64,000 bases of DNA from Renibacterium salmoninarum ATCC 33209 (GTDB taxonomy: Bacteria > Actinomycetota > Actinomycetes > Actinomycetales > Micrococcaceae). The position numbers and the translations under genes are program-made. The notes under the pieces were generated by a model. That model was not told the DNA's origin and did no database searches. It saw nothing but the letters and a program-made list of their open reading frames with translations. Positions 37,611 through 46,765 of the stretch are shown here, piece after piece (position 1 is the stretch's first letter; every line of letters begins with the position of its first letter). The stretch is taken from NCBI RefSeq assembly GCF_000018885.1, contig NC_010168.1:1612001-1676000 (forward strand), in the 5' to 3' direction.

Positions 37611-38603
37611 ATGGACACAGTAACCTTGCCCCGCCTCTACTTGGACGAGGACAACCACCCCCGGCCGAGCCAAACGTCGCAACGGCGGCGGTCGATTCGT
37701 CCAGTAAGCGCAGTACTCACGATCATTACTAGCTTGCCGCTGGCCGCATTCTTGTTTTGGCACCGGCAACTACCTGACGCGGGCGGCCTCACCATGGCGC
37801 TTGAAAGCTTCCTGCCTTGGCTTGGTCTGCTCAGCCTGCCGCTCCTGATTTCGGCGGTCCGATCACGCTCTGGCCTAGCCTGGCTGGCTTGGCTGACTCC
37901 AGTGGTCATTTGGTGTGTGCTGTTTATACCGGCTATGCTGCCCCGCACCCAAGCAGCACCCGCTACTGGGCAAAGCTTCACACTCTCCGTTGCCACCCAA
38001 AATGTGCAGGCGAGCACCGTCCCAATGGCATCTGGGAGTGCGTTGATGGCGCAAAGTGCCGACCTGGTTGCGCTCCAAGAGCTCTCCCCGGGCAAGATTC
38101 CTCAGAACGCTGAACAGATATACCCCTGCCAGGACGCCGGCGGAACAGTTGCGCTGCTGAGTAAATATCCGGTGCTCGAATCCAGCAGGTTAGAACTTGG
38201 TGGCGTGGCCTGGAGCCGGGCGTTGCACGCCACAGTGCAAACCCCCGGCGGCGAGCTGAGCATTTACGTTGTGCATGCCGCGTCAGTTCGACTCGGCGAA
38301 CACGCTGACCGGGATGTAATGCTCAGCAATCTGGACCGAATCATTAGCCAAGACAAAAGCAGCAGAATCATGGTGCTCGGTGATTTCAATGCAGCTAGTA
38401 CGGATCGTGCGTTGGCGGGATTCCAGGACAAATTCATTGAATCTTTGCCAGATAGCGGCGGGCTCGGTTTCACTTGGCCGTCAAGTTTCCCCGTCACCCG
38501 ACCGGACCACATCTTCAGCAAGGGCCTAGAAACCAAAAGCTCAAAAGTCTTGGAACAGGCTGGTAGCGACCACCGGGGTTTGCAAAGCACTTTGACCTGG
38601 TGA
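37611..38603 (+). CDS. Membrane-anchored endonuclease/exonuclease/phosphatase family protein
   Basis: A 330-residue protein with three N-terminal membrane helices (about 35-50, 62-77, 85-105), then an EEP domain. Catalytic landmarks are ATQNVQ (Asn), LVALQEL (Glu), VVHAASVR, VLGDFNA (Asp and Asn) and the closing SDHRG (Asp-His). Such proteins face outward and may cleave phosphodiesters in nucleic acid or lipid; the substrate is unknown. ATG 37611 is preferred to the TTG three bases earlier; no ribosome site is evident, so it may be leaderless. The 263 bases upstream hold only a short GCGCC/GGCGC hairpin near 37508. Confidence 0.8.
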   Translation: MDTVTLPRLYLDEDNHPRPSQTSQRRRSIRPVSAVLTIITSLPLAAFLFWHRQLPDAGGLTMALESFLPWLGLLSLPLLISAVRSRSGLAWLAWLTPVVIWCVLFIPAMLPRTQAAPATGQSFTLSVATQNVQASTVPMASGSALMAQSADLVALQELSPGKIPQNAEQIYPCQDAGGTVALLSKYPVLESSRLELGGVAWSRALHATVQTPGGELSIYVVHAASVRLGEHADRDVMLSNLDRIISQDKSSRIMVLGDFNAASTDRALAGFQDKFIESLPDSGGLGFTWPSSFPVTRPDHIFSKGLETKSSKVLEQAGSDHRGLQSTLTW

Positions 38604-38837
38604 GGCCCAATCGGCACGGTGCAAAACATATAGTTACCATTTTGTTCTTTACCGCGGGCGATCACTGAGTTGCCGGGGGGCAGAACGGGGTCGCTGATGC
38701 GTATTCTGGCAAATTGCGCCCAGATTTCGGCGCCTTGGCTGGCCGCGACGGCTTGCTTTAGCTAGGGTTGGCGGCAGACTACGAGCGAATATACGAGACC
38801 GAACTGCACCGACCGATACGTTGAGGAACTGAGAACC

Positions 38838-39479
38838 ATGTGGGATTTCATTGCGAGCAGATTTCCCAAAATCGCCTTTTCCTCTTGGCAACATTTCAGT
38901 TTGGTCGTGCAGTCCGTGCTCATCGCAAGCATCATCGCTGTATTCCTGGCGGCCTTGGTTTACCAGAGCAAAATTTTCAGTTCGATGGCTAATTCGGCTT
39001 CCGCAATTGGCCTAACGATCCCCTCTTTTGCGCTCTTAGGCATCTTGATTGCACCGCTGGGCTTCGGCGTCCCACCTGCCGTAGCCGTGGTGATCTTTTT
39101 CGCGCTTCTGCCGGTGCTTCGCAACGCCGTAGTCGGCCTGAACTCGGTGGATCCCGCACTGGTCGAAGCGGCTCGAGGTATTGGCATGAGCCGAATCCGC
39201 ACCCTATTGACCGTCGAGCTGCCTTTAGCCTGGCCGGTAATTCTGGCCGGGATCAGAGTATCCGCGCAGATGAGCATGGGCATCGCGGCAGTTTCTGCCT
39301 ACGCCTTGGGCCCCGGCCTTGGCGGCTTTATTTTTTCTGGCCTCTCCCGGCTTGGTGGGGCAAACGCTTTAGAATCCGTCGTCGTTGGCGTGGTGGGTGT
39401 CATTATTTTGGCCCTCATTCTTGACCTGATCTTGGTAGGTCTTGGCCGACTCACAACCTCGCGAGGTATCCGTGTCTGA
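38838..39479 (+). CDS. Osmoprotectant ABC transporter, permease 1 (OpuCB-like)
   Basis: A 213-residue permease with five or six helices and the BPD_transp_1 loop RGIGMSRIRTLLTVELPLAWPVILAGIRVS, read over 39170-39270, which contacts the ATPase. It belongs to the ProW/OpuCB group for glycine betaine, carnitine or choline. GAGGAAC precedes the ATG. It is the first of four overlapping genes (permease, ATPase, permease, binding protein), the usual OpuC/ProU layout in Gram-positives. The 234-base gap before it shows no gene. Confidence 0.9.
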   Translation: MWDFIASRFPKIAFSSWQHFSLVVQSVLIASIIAVFLAALVYQSKIFSSMANSASAIGLTIPSFALLGILIAPLGFGVPPAVAVVIFFALLPVLRNAVVGLNSVDPALVEAARGIGMSRIRTLLTVELPLAWPVILAGIRVSAQMSMGIAAVSAYALGPGLGGFIFSGLSRLGGANALESVVVGVVGVIILALILDLILVGLGRLTTSRGIRV

Positions 39480-40713
39480 GAACTCATCCTCTTTGTCGAC
39501 CGCCGATGAAAACCAGATCAGCGGCAAAAGCATTCTGATCGAGGCCGTCACTAAACGATTTCCCGGTCAAAAAGCGCCAGCAGTCGACGGCGTGACCTTG
39601 GAAATACCAGCAGGCAAAATCGTGATGTTGGTGGGGCCTTCAGGCTGCGGAAAAACCACCACGCTGAAGATGATCAACCGACTCATTGAGCCCTCCGAGG
39701 GACGAATCATGCTTGGCGACGAGGACGTCACCAAAATGGATGGCAATGAGCTTCGCCGTAGAATTGGTTACGTCATTCAAGCAGGTGGGCTATTCCCGCA
39801 TATGACCGTAGCGCAAAACATCGCTCTGGTGCCAAAGATGCTTGGCTGGAAAAAGGATCGAATTCAGGCCAGAGTCCAAGAACTATTAGAACTGGTTTCT
39901 TTGGATCCCGAATTATACCTGAATCGGTATCCGCGTGAGCTTTCCGGCGGCCAACAACAACGCGTCGGGGTAGCTCGTGCACTTGCCGCAGACCCGCCAG
40001 TGCTGCTTATGGACGAGCCCTTCGGCGCCGTCGACCCAATCACTCGTCAACGGCTACAAGACGAACTACTGAAAATCCAAGACGAGCTACAAAAGACAAT
40101 CATCTGCGTTACACACGATTTCGATGAAGCCGTAAAACTTGGCGATTGGATAGTGGTCTTTTCGGAAGGCGCACACATCGTCCAATACGACACTCCAGAG
40201 CGAATTCTGGCTGCGCCAGCTAATGAATTTGTTGAGGGTTTCATCGGCTCAGGTGCGGGTCTCAAACAGCTTTCGCTGGCGAAGGTAAATCAAGTCCAGC
40301 TAACCGAAGCAGCGACAGTAAGCATCGGTAGCGATGCAGCGGCTGCGCGGGCCGCACTGCGAAACGCCGGTCATGAGCACGCCGTGGTGCTAGATGATCG
40401 CAATCGTCCAGTGCAATGGCTTTCACTTAAACAGCTTGATCGGCTGAGCGTTATTGGCAAAAAGATCGACCCGCGGCTGCCCGTCGTCGGCAGCGGCGCC
40501 ACGCTCAACGACGCGCTAGATACGATGCTCGTTTCCAGCGCGGGTGCCGCGATTGTCACCGGTCGACGCGGAGCGTTCTTGGGTGTGATCGACGTCGAAA
40601 CGGTGATGGAAGCGATCGCCCAGGCCCGGGCGGATGCCACGAAAGAACACGATGACACTCCGGTCGGCACAAACACCGATTCGCTACCGCAGATCAGAAC
40701 TGAGCACTCGTGA
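39472..40713 (+). CDS. Osmoprotectant ABC transporter, ATPase (OpuCA-like)
   Basis: A 413-residue ATPase starting at GTG 39472, eight bases inside the end of the permease gene, with CGAGGT just upstream. It has Walker A GPSGCGKTT, signature LSGGQQQRVGVARAL, Walker B VLLMDEPFGAVDP and the switch His in ICVTHD. The C-terminal quarter carries CBS-like segments (GSDAAAARAALRNAGHEHAV and GATLNDALDTMLVS), which in OpuA sense ionic strength. The next permease starts at 40710, overlapping its stop. Confidence 0.92.
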   Translation: MSENSSSLSTADENQISGKSILIEAVTKRFPGQKAPAVDGVTLEIPAGKIVMLVGPSGCGKTTTLKMINRLIEPSEGRIMLGDEDVTKMDGNELRRRIGYVIQAGGLFPHMTVAQNIALVPKMLGWKKDRIQARVQELLELVSLDPELYLNRYPRELSGGQQQRVGVARALAADPPVLLMDEPFGAVDPITRQRLQDELLKIQDELQKTIICVTHDFDEAVKLGDWIVVFSEGAHIVQYDTPERILAAPANEFVEGFIGSGAGLKQLSLAKVNQVQLTEAATVSIGSDAAAARAALRNAGHEHAVVLDDRNRPVQWLSLKQLDRLSVIGKKIDPRLPVVGSGATLNDALDTMLVSSAGAAIVTGRRGAFLGVIDVETVMEAIAQARADATKEHDDTPVGTNTDSLPQIRTEHS

Positions 40714-41477
40714 GTACCGCCGCTTCAGTCAACACCGATACCGCTGGTGGTGCCAGTACCTGGCGCGGCCTGCTAATCCAGCCAATCGCCATTGCTGTGG
40801 TGCTAATAGCCTTCATTATTTGGCTGACCACCGCCCAACTGAGCCCGGTCGAAGCAGCCACTCTGCCGCCGGGCCCGTTGTCTGTTTTGGTCATCGAGCA
40901 CTTGAAACTGACTTTCGTCGCTGCCGCGATCGTCTTAGTTATTGCGATCCCGTTAGGGGTGCTGCTGACTCGCGGACCATTCCGAAGGTTTTCTGGCCCC
41001 GTAATCGCCGTGGCAAACATCGGCCAAGCGGCTCCGGCAATTGGTTTAGTAGTGCTGCTAGCTTTTTGGCTGGGGTTCGGCTTCTGGGCGGCGATTGTTG
41101 CACTTGTGCTTTATTCGGTGCTGCCGGTTTTGCGAAACACCATGATCGGCCTCGGCCAAGTCGACGGCCGACTGATTGAGGCTGCCCGCGGCATGGGGAT
41201 GACGCCATTGTCGGTGCTATTGCGCATTGAACTACCGCTCGCTGTGCCGGTGATGTTGGCCGGTATCAGAACGGCTTTGGTGCTGCTTGTTGGCACGGCA
41301 ACGCTTGCTGCTTTTGTCAACGGTGGCGGTCTAGGTTTGCTGATCACCACTGGCGTCAATTTGTACTTGCAGCGCGTGCTAATTTCTGGCGCATTGCTGG
41401 TCGCGTTATTGGCGTTAACTATCGACTGGCTTGCTCGCGTCGTCGAACAAGCAGTTACCCCGAAAGGACTTCGCTGA
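40710..41477 (+). CDS. Osmoprotectant ABC transporter, permease 2 (OpuCD-like)
   Basis: A 255-residue permease with six helices and the coupling loop EAARGMGMTPLSVLLRIELP. The GTG start at 40710 overlaps the ATPase stop (GTGA). It is similar in layout to the first permease, and the two likely form the heterodimeric channel. Its stop overlaps the binding-protein ATG (TGATG at 41475-41479). Confidence 0.92.
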   Translation: MSTAASVNTDTAGGASTWRGLLIQPIAIAVVLIAFIIWLTTAQLSPVEAATLPPGPLSVLVIEHLKLTFVAAAIVLVIAIPLGVLLTRGPFRRFSGPVIAVANIGQAAPAIGLVVLLAFWLGFGFWAAIVALVLYSVLPVLRNTMIGLGQVDGRLIEAARGMGMTPLSVLLRIELPLAVPVMLAGIRTALVLLVGTATLAAFVNGGGLGLLITTGVNLYLQRVLISGALLVALLALTIDWLARVVEQAVTPKGLR

Positions 41478-42475
41478 TGTTCTCAGTTCAGGGGAAAAGG
41501 GTCTTTCGTTCGATTACCAGCGCCGCTTTGCTGCTCGGAGCATTCGCGCTCTCCGGCTGCGGCCTACAACCTGCGACCTCGTATGTACCCGAGGTGAAAG
41601 CAGGTTCAATCAAGAAATTAGATCTGCCTGCCGGGGCCGCTTTGACCGTCACCTCAAAAAATTTCACTGAGCAGATTGTGCTGGGCAAAATCGCGGTTTT
41701 GGCAACCAAGGCCGCCGGATTCGACGTTACTGATTTGACCAATGTTCCTGGCAGTGTGCCGTCCCGGCAGCTGATGCTCAATAAGGGCGCCGATATGGCG
41801 TGGGAATACACCGGCACCGCCTGGCTCACCTATCTTGGTAACACGAAGGGAATCCCGGACCAGCAACAACAATGGCAAGCAGTGCACGATGCGGACTTAG
41901 CCAATGGACTGACCTGGCTGGCCCCGGCGCCGCTAAATAACACCTACGCATTTGCCAAAGTTTCTGGAAACCCTCGGTTTTCCAACGTCACCAAGCTTTC
42001 TGATCTGGCCAATGTGCCGGTTGCGGATCGAACTTTCTGCGTAGAGTCGGAATTCAATTCCCGAGTTGACGGGTTCAATCCGATGTTGGCCCACTATGGG
42101 CTCAAGCGCGGTGCCGCTGATGGGGTTCCCGATAGCAATATTCGCATTTTGGATACCGGCGCGGTCTATACCGGCGTTGCCAACGGCAGCTGTAATTTTG
42201 GTGAGGTATTCACCACGGATGGCCGCATTCCGGCGCTAAATCTACAAGTTCTTGACGACGATAAAGGTTTCTTTCCGGGCTATAACGCCGCACCGGAATT
42301 CGCCACTAAGACATTAGAAAAATATCCGGAATTGAAAGAGCTCTTCAATTCAATCTCCGCAAAGCTAGATAATCCGACCATGCAAAGGCTCAATGCCGAG
42401 GTTGACGTAGCCGGAAAGGAACCAGTCGACGTCGCCTTTCAATGGTTGCTCGATCAAGGCTTCGTCAAGGCGTAA
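41477..42475 (+). CDS. Osmoprotectant ABC transporter, binding lipoprotein (OpuCC-like)
   Basis: A 332-residue protein with a lipoprotein signal ending LSGC (Cys about 28), so it is anchored outside the membrane. The OpuAC-type domain includes VTSKNFTEQIVLGKIAVLAT, GADMAWEYTGTAWLTYLG, SEFNSRVDGFNPMLAHYGL and FGEVFTTDGRIPALNLQVL, as in choline/carnitine/glycine-betaine binders. It closes the four-gene operon. No clear terminator follows in the 178 bases before the first protease gene. Confidence 0.92.
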   Translation: MFSVQGKRVFRSITSAALLLGAFALSGCGLQPATSYVPEVKAGSIKKLDLPAGAALTVTSKNFTEQIVLGKIAVLATKAAGFDVTDLTNVPGSVPSRQLMLNKGADMAWEYTGTAWLTYLGNTKGIPDQQQQWQAVHDADLANGLTWLAPAPLNNTYAFAKVSGNPRFSNVTKLSDLANVPVADRTFCVESEFNSRVDGFNPMLAHYGLKRGAADGVPDSNIRILDTGAVYTGVANGSCNFGEVFTTDGRIPALNLQVLDDDKGFFPGYNAAPEFATKTLEKYPELKELFNSISAKLDNPTMQRLNAEVDVAGKEPVDVAFQWLLDQGFVKA

Positions 42476-42653
42476 CAACAGCCTTCATTCCACTCAACTG
42501 AAATCTAAATTTATTCCAAATTTCGGAGCTTTAACGGCGTTCTCCCAGGTTGCACTCAGCCCGCGCATAAAGGGTTATTGCAACCCTACACCGCATCGGA
42601 AAAAGTCGATCGAGGAGTAGGGCGACTAATCCCTATCGACACGAAGGAAGACA

Positions 42654-43376
42654 ATGCGAAAGAGCGTCAAAGCAGCACTCTTTCGAATGGTTGCATTTGG
42701 ACTGGTATTCACCGGTACCAGCGCAGCAACCGCCTCCGTAAGCACCCCTCCGAGCCCGCGGATTGTTGGCGGAACCACCGCCAGCATCAATGATTTCCCG
42801 TCCATCGTCGCCGTCAACCAGTCCAATGGATCGAACTGGTGCGGCGGCACTCTTATTGCCATCAACGCAGTGCTAACCGCCGCGCACTGCGTTGATGGCA
42901 AGTCAGCTAGTTTCTTCAAGGTCAACGGTGGCAGCGCAAATCGCACCGGTGGCCCGAACTCTTCAACGGTCAAAAGCGTTTGGATGAACCCGAGCTATGA
43001 CGGTTCCACCTATGAGAACGACTTCGCGGTCCCGACGCTCAACACGAGCTTCTCCGGCCCAGTCGCCACCTTGGAAACGGACCCGTCCGTTTACGCCGCC
43101 GGCACCAACGCAACCGTTCTTGGTTGGGGAGATACCAGCAGCGGCGCGGGTAACTACCAGAGCAAACTGCGTAAGGTCACGGTGCCGATCGTCAGCGATT
43201 CTGCTTGCGCATCGTCCTACCCTCAGGGCAGCTCCAAAGGAACCTACTTCGAAGATTCCATGGTCTGCGCTGGACTGCCGCAAGGTGGCAAAGATTCCTG
43301 TCAGGCTGACTCCGGCGGCCCCTTGGTCATCGGCGGCAAGCTCGTCGACGCAATCAAGGGTCAGATCGCCAAGTAG
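42654..43376 (+). CDS. Secreted trypsin-like serine protease 1, C-terminus shortened
   Basis: A 240-residue protein with a signal peptide and a zymogen junction PR-IVGG at residues 36-37. The triad is visible: His78 in LTAAHC, Asp123 in ENDFAVP (usually DIALL) and Ser220 in DSCQADSGGPLV. After IGGKLV the protein jumps to DAIKGQIAK. Against its neighbour (GRLVGVISWGHGCAKPKEYG, then IYARVTSFIDQINAQLGK) about 23 residues are missing in frame, removing the substrate-pocket strand VSWG and a disulfide Cys. It is unlikely to be active although the frame is open. A hairpin terminator follows. Confidence 0.8.
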   Translation: MRKSVKAALFRMVAFGLVFTGTSAATASVSTPPSPRIVGGTTASINDFPSIVAVNQSNGSNWCGGTLIAINAVLTAAHCVDGKSASFFKVNGGSANRTGGPNSSTVKSVWMNPSYDGSTYENDFAVPTLNTSFSGPVATLETDPSVYAAGTNATVLGWGDTSSGAGNYQSKLRKVTVPIVSDSACASSYPQGSSKGTYFEDSMVCAGLPQGGKDSCQADSGGPLVIGGKLVDAIKGQIAK

Positions 43377-43392
43377 TCGTTTCTCTAAACCA

Positions 43393-43429
43393 CTGGAGGC
43401 TCCGTCGATTCATTCGACGGGGCCTCCAG
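43393..43429 (+). terminator. Terminator after protease 1
   Basis: CTGGAGGC (43393-43400) pairs with GCCTCCAG (43422-43429), with inner CCGTCGA/TCGACGG pairing and a short ATTCAT loop, followed by CTTTATT. Confidence 0.85.
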
Positions 43430-43582
43430 CTTTATTCGGAAGAATGATGCCTACTTCAGGGCGTTTGGCGGATATTTTCAGACACAGCCCAGTCTTCCAG
43501 TGGAAGTTTGGAGCCTCCGCGTGATTAGCGCAGAGCTCTGGTCTTTGCCAAAAGACCCCAAACCTCAACATGAAGGATGACA

Positions 43583-44331
43583 ATGCAAAAGAGCGTCAAA
43601 GCCGCCCTCTTGGGTATGGTCGAACTCGGTCTAGTATTCGCCGGCACCAGCACCGCGACCGCCTCAGCAAGCGCACCGCCAAGCCCTAGAATCGTCGGCG
43701 GAACTAGTGCAAGCATCAATGACTTCCTGTCCATCGTTGCCGTCAATAAGGCAAACAACGGCGGCCACTGCGGTGGCACCCTGATTGCGCCCAACAAAGT
43801 GCTCACCGCCGCGCACTGCGTTACTGCTGACGATGGATCACTGAATTCCACGAGCTTTTTCTCCATCAGTGGCGGCAGCGCCAACCGGACTACATCAGCG
43901 TGGAGAACGGTAACGACATTGCCATCTTGACCCTGGACACCAATTTTTCCGGCCCAGTAGCCACGCTAGAAACTGATCCATCTGCCTACGTAACTGGCGC
44001 CGACGTCACCACGTTGGGCTGGGCTAACACCCAAGTCGGCCCCAACCCGGATCCGGAGCAATTACGTAAAGTTACCGTGCCGCTAGTCAGCGACTCGGCC
44101 TGTTCCGGCAGCTATGGCAGCGATTACAAAAAGGGCACGATGGTCTGCGCCGGATTCGAAGATGGCGCTAAAGATTCCTGCGATTGCGACTCTGGCAGCC
44201 CGCTAGTAAAGAATGGCCGACTTGTTGGCGTTATTTCTTGGGGGCACGGTTGCGCCAAGCCAAAGGAATACGGCATCTACGCTCGCGTAACCAGCTTCAT
44301 CGACCAGATCAACGCACAGCTTGGTAAGTAG
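43583..44331 (+). pseudogene. Secreted trypsin-like serine protease 2, frameshifted
   Basis: A tandem relative of protease 1. The first frame carries the signal peptide, PRIVGG and the LTAAHC histidine, then GGSANRT near 43885. Here about a dozen residues are missing relative to copy 1 and the frame changes. The second frame resumes DYISVENGNDIAILTLDTNF with the Asp, then the Ser region CDCDSGSPLV (Gly of GDSGGP changed to Cys and Ser) and the full VISWGHGCAKP end to 44331. Start taken at 43583 (MQKSVKAAL); an ATG two codons earlier at 43577 is also possible. Each copy has lost what the other keeps. Confidence 0.8.
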
Positions 44332-44363
44332 ACCTTCGCCGCACTCGTAGCGAAGCTCTCCCC

Positions 44364-44439
44364 GTCGGATGCATTTCCGGCTTAGGGATAGTCAATGCAC
44401 CCTAGCAACGACTATCGCTATGTCGGAAATGCATCCGAC
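44364..44439. repeat. Long intergenic inverted repeat, family B (copy 2)
   Basis: Arms 44364-44379 and 44424-44439 are perfect 16-base complements; an inner pair GATAGTC (44387-44393)/GACTATC (44410-44416) continues the stem. It lies between convergent protease 2 and the TetR gene and can serve as a bidirectional terminator. The outer end CGTCGGATGCATT and GGCTTAG partly resemble the repeat at 30823. Confidence 0.9.
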
Positions 44440-44445
44440 ACGGCT

Positions 44446-45039
44446 TTAAAGCGTTGCGAGCAGCGCATCTACGCCAGCGATGTAGCTGTCGGCATCCTTG
44501 TCTTGAGACATTGACCTTCGCACAACATAACCCTGACAAAGGCCGACGACGGCGGGAGCCAGTAGTTGCGCTTTTGCCTTAGCGTCGGCATCTTCGCAAC
44601 CCTTTTTGCGGAGAAACCAGCGGTAAAGATACTCCGCCATCTGCCCGGTGAGCTCTCTAACCGCAGCTGCCGCGACCGCACGAATTGATTCCGTCTGCAC
44701 CGCTTCGCCCCAGACTTGAAGGGCAAGCCCGGTCTTAGCGTGCTCTGGCATGCTGTGCAAAAACCTTACAATCGCCTCGCTGGGCGGCAGGATGTTATCG
44801 CCCTCAGCGAGCTCCAGCACCGCACCGATTCGCTCTTGAAGCATCCCGCGCGCTGCGTCCGCGGTTAGATCTTCCTTACCCCGGTAATAGACATAAATTG
44901 CGCCAGCAGAAAGCCCCGACTCGGTCAGAATATCCGCCATCGAGGTGGCAGAGAATCCGTTTCGCGCAAAACAGGCTAGTGCGGCGTCTTGAATCCGTTG
45001 GCGCATCTGTTCTCGGTGCGCATCAGTCACTTTGGGCAT
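44446..45039 (-). CDS. TetR-family repressor
   Basis: A 197-residue regulator. The N-terminal helix-turn-helix (about 13-59) reads RIQDAALACFARNGFSATSM, then ADILTESGLSAGAIYVYYRGKEDL. The rest is an all-helical ligand domain. It diverges from the membrane protein at 45160, and a palindrome AACGAA-CA-TTCGTT at 45103-45116 lies between them next to that gene's promoter. It is therefore likely the local repressor of that membrane protein and of itself. Confidence 0.9.
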   Translation of the reverse strand: MPKVTDAHREQMRQRIQDAALACFARNGFSATSMADILTESGLSAGAIYVYYRGKEDLTADAARGMLQERIGAVLELAEGDNILPPSEAIVRFLHSMPEHAKTGLALQVWGEAVQTESIRAVAAAAVRELTGQMAEYLYRWFLRKKGCEDADAKAKAQLLAPAVVGLCQGYVVRRSMSQDKDADSYIAGVDALLATL

Positions 45040-45070
45040 GGCTTCAGACTACCAAAACGAATGATCCTTT

Positions 45071-45116
45071 TTGACAAATTGTCGAATGAGTCAATAATAG
45101 TGAACGAACATTCGTT
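45071..45116 (+). promoter_or_regulatory. Promoter with TetR-type operator
   Basis: TTGACA (45071-45076) and AATAAT (45093-45098) are spaced by 16 bases. Just downstream, 45103-45116 is the dyad AACGAACATTCGTT. A related half-site AACGAATG lies at about 45057. Repressor bound there would block the divergent membrane-protein gene. Confidence 0.6.
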
Positions 45117-45159
45117 TTTAAACTGTGCGAAGCGCCCTCCGCAACTAAGGATACTCCAT

Positions 45160-46260
45160 ATGTCCGCCATCAACCCACACACCCCTTGGCCCGTCGTGGC
45201 CCGTACTGCACTGCTCGCGGCAGTGGCAGTCTGCGTCGTACTACTCGCCTTCGCCTGGCCCAGCGTCACCGCAAAAGTGCAGCAATTGCCGGTAGCTGTC
45301 ATTGGCAGCACGGAACAGGTGGCTCAGCTGAGCCAAAAAGCACCCGAGGGCGCCTTGGATATCAAGACCGCACCTGACCGGGCGGATGCTGCGCACAAAA
45401 TTGAACAACGCGAGATCTACGGCGCGATCATTCTGGGCAACCAACCAGAAATCCTCGTTTCCAGTGCCGCCAGTCCGCTTGCCGCCCAAATGCTGACTCA
45501 AATCGGCGGGCAGCTGCAATCGCAGATTCAACAACAAGCCATCGCTGGGTTGCAAAAAGCACTCACCCAAGGCCTCCCTGCGGGAGCAGCGGCTGGTGCT
45601 CCTGCCACCATCCCCACGGTCAAGATCACCGACGTCGTGCCGCTTTCTCCCGACGACGCACGCGGAACCGGGCTGGCAGTTGCTGGACTCCCGCTAGCCA
45701 TGGGTGGAATTGTTGGCGGCGTCTTGATTTCGTTGCTGGTTACCGGGACCTGGCGACGGCTTGCCGCAGTGGGTGGGTACGCGGTTCTAGGCGGTCTAGG
45801 CCTGACGTCGATCATGCAGGGTTGGCTGCATATTCTGCAAGGAGATTTCTTACTGAATGCCTTGGCAATCTTCCTCGCGGTTGGCGCCACCGCGGCCGCG
45901 ATCGTTGGCTTCAACGCGTTCATCGGCCGAGCTGGCATTGCCGTCGGATCGGTTCTGACAATGTTCATCGGGAACCCGCTCTCTTCGCTAACTCAGCCGA
46001 AGGAGTTCTTGCCGGGTCCGTGGGGCGAGATCGGTCAATGGTTTGTGCCGGGCTCCTCCGGCACGCTTCTTCGGGACCTTTCTTACTTCCCCGAGACGAA
46101 CACCACGTTCCCCTGGCTGGTTCTGGCCGGCTGGTTGGTTGCTGGCGTGGTTTTGACCATGGTGGGTCACTTCAGGGATCAGTCTGGAATTCCGCAACAC
46201 GAGAACGTCGTTGAAGAGCAAGTTGCCGAGCATCGCGGCGCACATATGGCGTCGGTATAA
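45160..46260 (+). CDS. ABC-2/YhgE-like membrane protein
   Basis: A 366-residue protein. The layout is one N-terminal helix (about 10-30), an extracellular domain of about 130 residues beginning AKVQQLPVAVIGSTEQ, then five helices. This is the shape of YhgE/Pip-like and ABC-2 permease-like proteins; no ATPase gene adjoins it. ATG 45160 is chosen because it gives the membrane start and has AAGGA upstream; the frame open upstream spans the promoter. It is probably induced when the TetR repressor senses a toxic compound. Confidence 0.75.
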   Translation: MSAINPHTPWPVVARTALLAAVAVCVVLLAFAWPSVTAKVQQLPVAVIGSTEQVAQLSQKAPEGALDIKTAPDRADAAHKIEQREIYGAIILGNQPEILVSSAASPLAAQMLTQIGGQLQSQIQQQAIAGLQKALTQGLPAGAAAGAPATIPTVKITDVVPLSPDDARGTGLAVAGLPLAMGGIVGGVLISLLVTGTWRRLAAVGGYAVLGGLGLTSIMQGWLHILQGDFLLNALAIFLAVGATAAAIVGFNAFIGRAGIAVGSVLTMFIGNPLSSLTQPKEFLPGPWGEIGQWFVPGSSGTLLRDLSYFPETNTTFPWLVLAGWLVAGVVLTMVGHFRDQSGIPQHENVVEEQVAEHRGAHMASV

Positions 46261-46281
46261 CCAATCATTTTTACTGCACAA

Positions 46282-46318
46282 AAAAGTGGGGCCCTGGGAG
46301 TTCCAGAGCCCCACTTTT
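46282..46318. terminator. Bidirectional terminator before hspR
   Basis: AAAAGTGGGGC (46282-46292) pairs with GCCCCACTTTT (46308-46318), with inner CTGG/CCAG. A and T runs on both sides suit both convergent genes. Confidence 0.92.
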
Positions 46319-46336
46319 GAGATGTTTTTACGTTTT

Positions 46337-46762
46337 CTAGGTGTCTTTGTGATGCCGGTGCGGTCGCCACACAACTACCGCCTGGCTTCTGGCCTGTGGG
46401 CGTTGCCCCCGACTCAAACTCACCACATCGCCGGCCACGCCAGCCGCGAAAACTCTGGCGGCGTCCCCGCGAAGAGCAAGCTGTTCAGCGAGCTCTTTTA
46501 CTTTGGACTGCAAAGCGGCAACTTGGTTTTCCAACTGCATAATCCGCTTGATGCCTTCCAAAGAGACTCCCGCTTGGGAGAGCCGCTGGATTTCGCGCAA
46601 CATATCGACGTCGTGCTGTGAGTATCGGCGCGATCGCCCCGGTGCCCGGCTCGGCGAAACCAAGCCAAAACGGTCATACTGCCTCAGCGTCTGAGGGTGC
46701 ATTTCTGCCAACTCGGCAGCAACTGAGATGACGTAAACCGGGGCGTAGTTTTCCACGGCCAT
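46337..46762 (-). CDS. hspR: Heat-shock repressor HspR (MerR superfamily)
   Basis: A 141-residue MerR-like repressor with the winged helix-turn-helix VYVISVAAELAEMHPQTLRQYDR, then FGLVSPSRAPGRSRRYSQHD, and a coiled coil. The MHPQTLRQYDR helix is diagnostic for HspR. With DnaK as co-repressor it binds HAIR repeats; such repeats stand before dnaK (50349-50395) and clpB (17689-17709). It is the last gene of the dnaK-grpE-dnaJ-hspR operon, starting three bases after the dnaJ stop. Confidence 0.93.
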   Translation of the reverse strand: MAVENYAPVYVISVAAELAEMHPQTLRQYDRFGLVSPSRAPGRSRRYSQHDVDMLREIQRLSQAGVSLEGIKRIMQLENQVAALQSKVKELAEQLALRGDAARVFAAGVAGDVVSLSRGQRPQARSQAVVVWRPHRHHKDT

Positions 46763-46765
46763 GAT

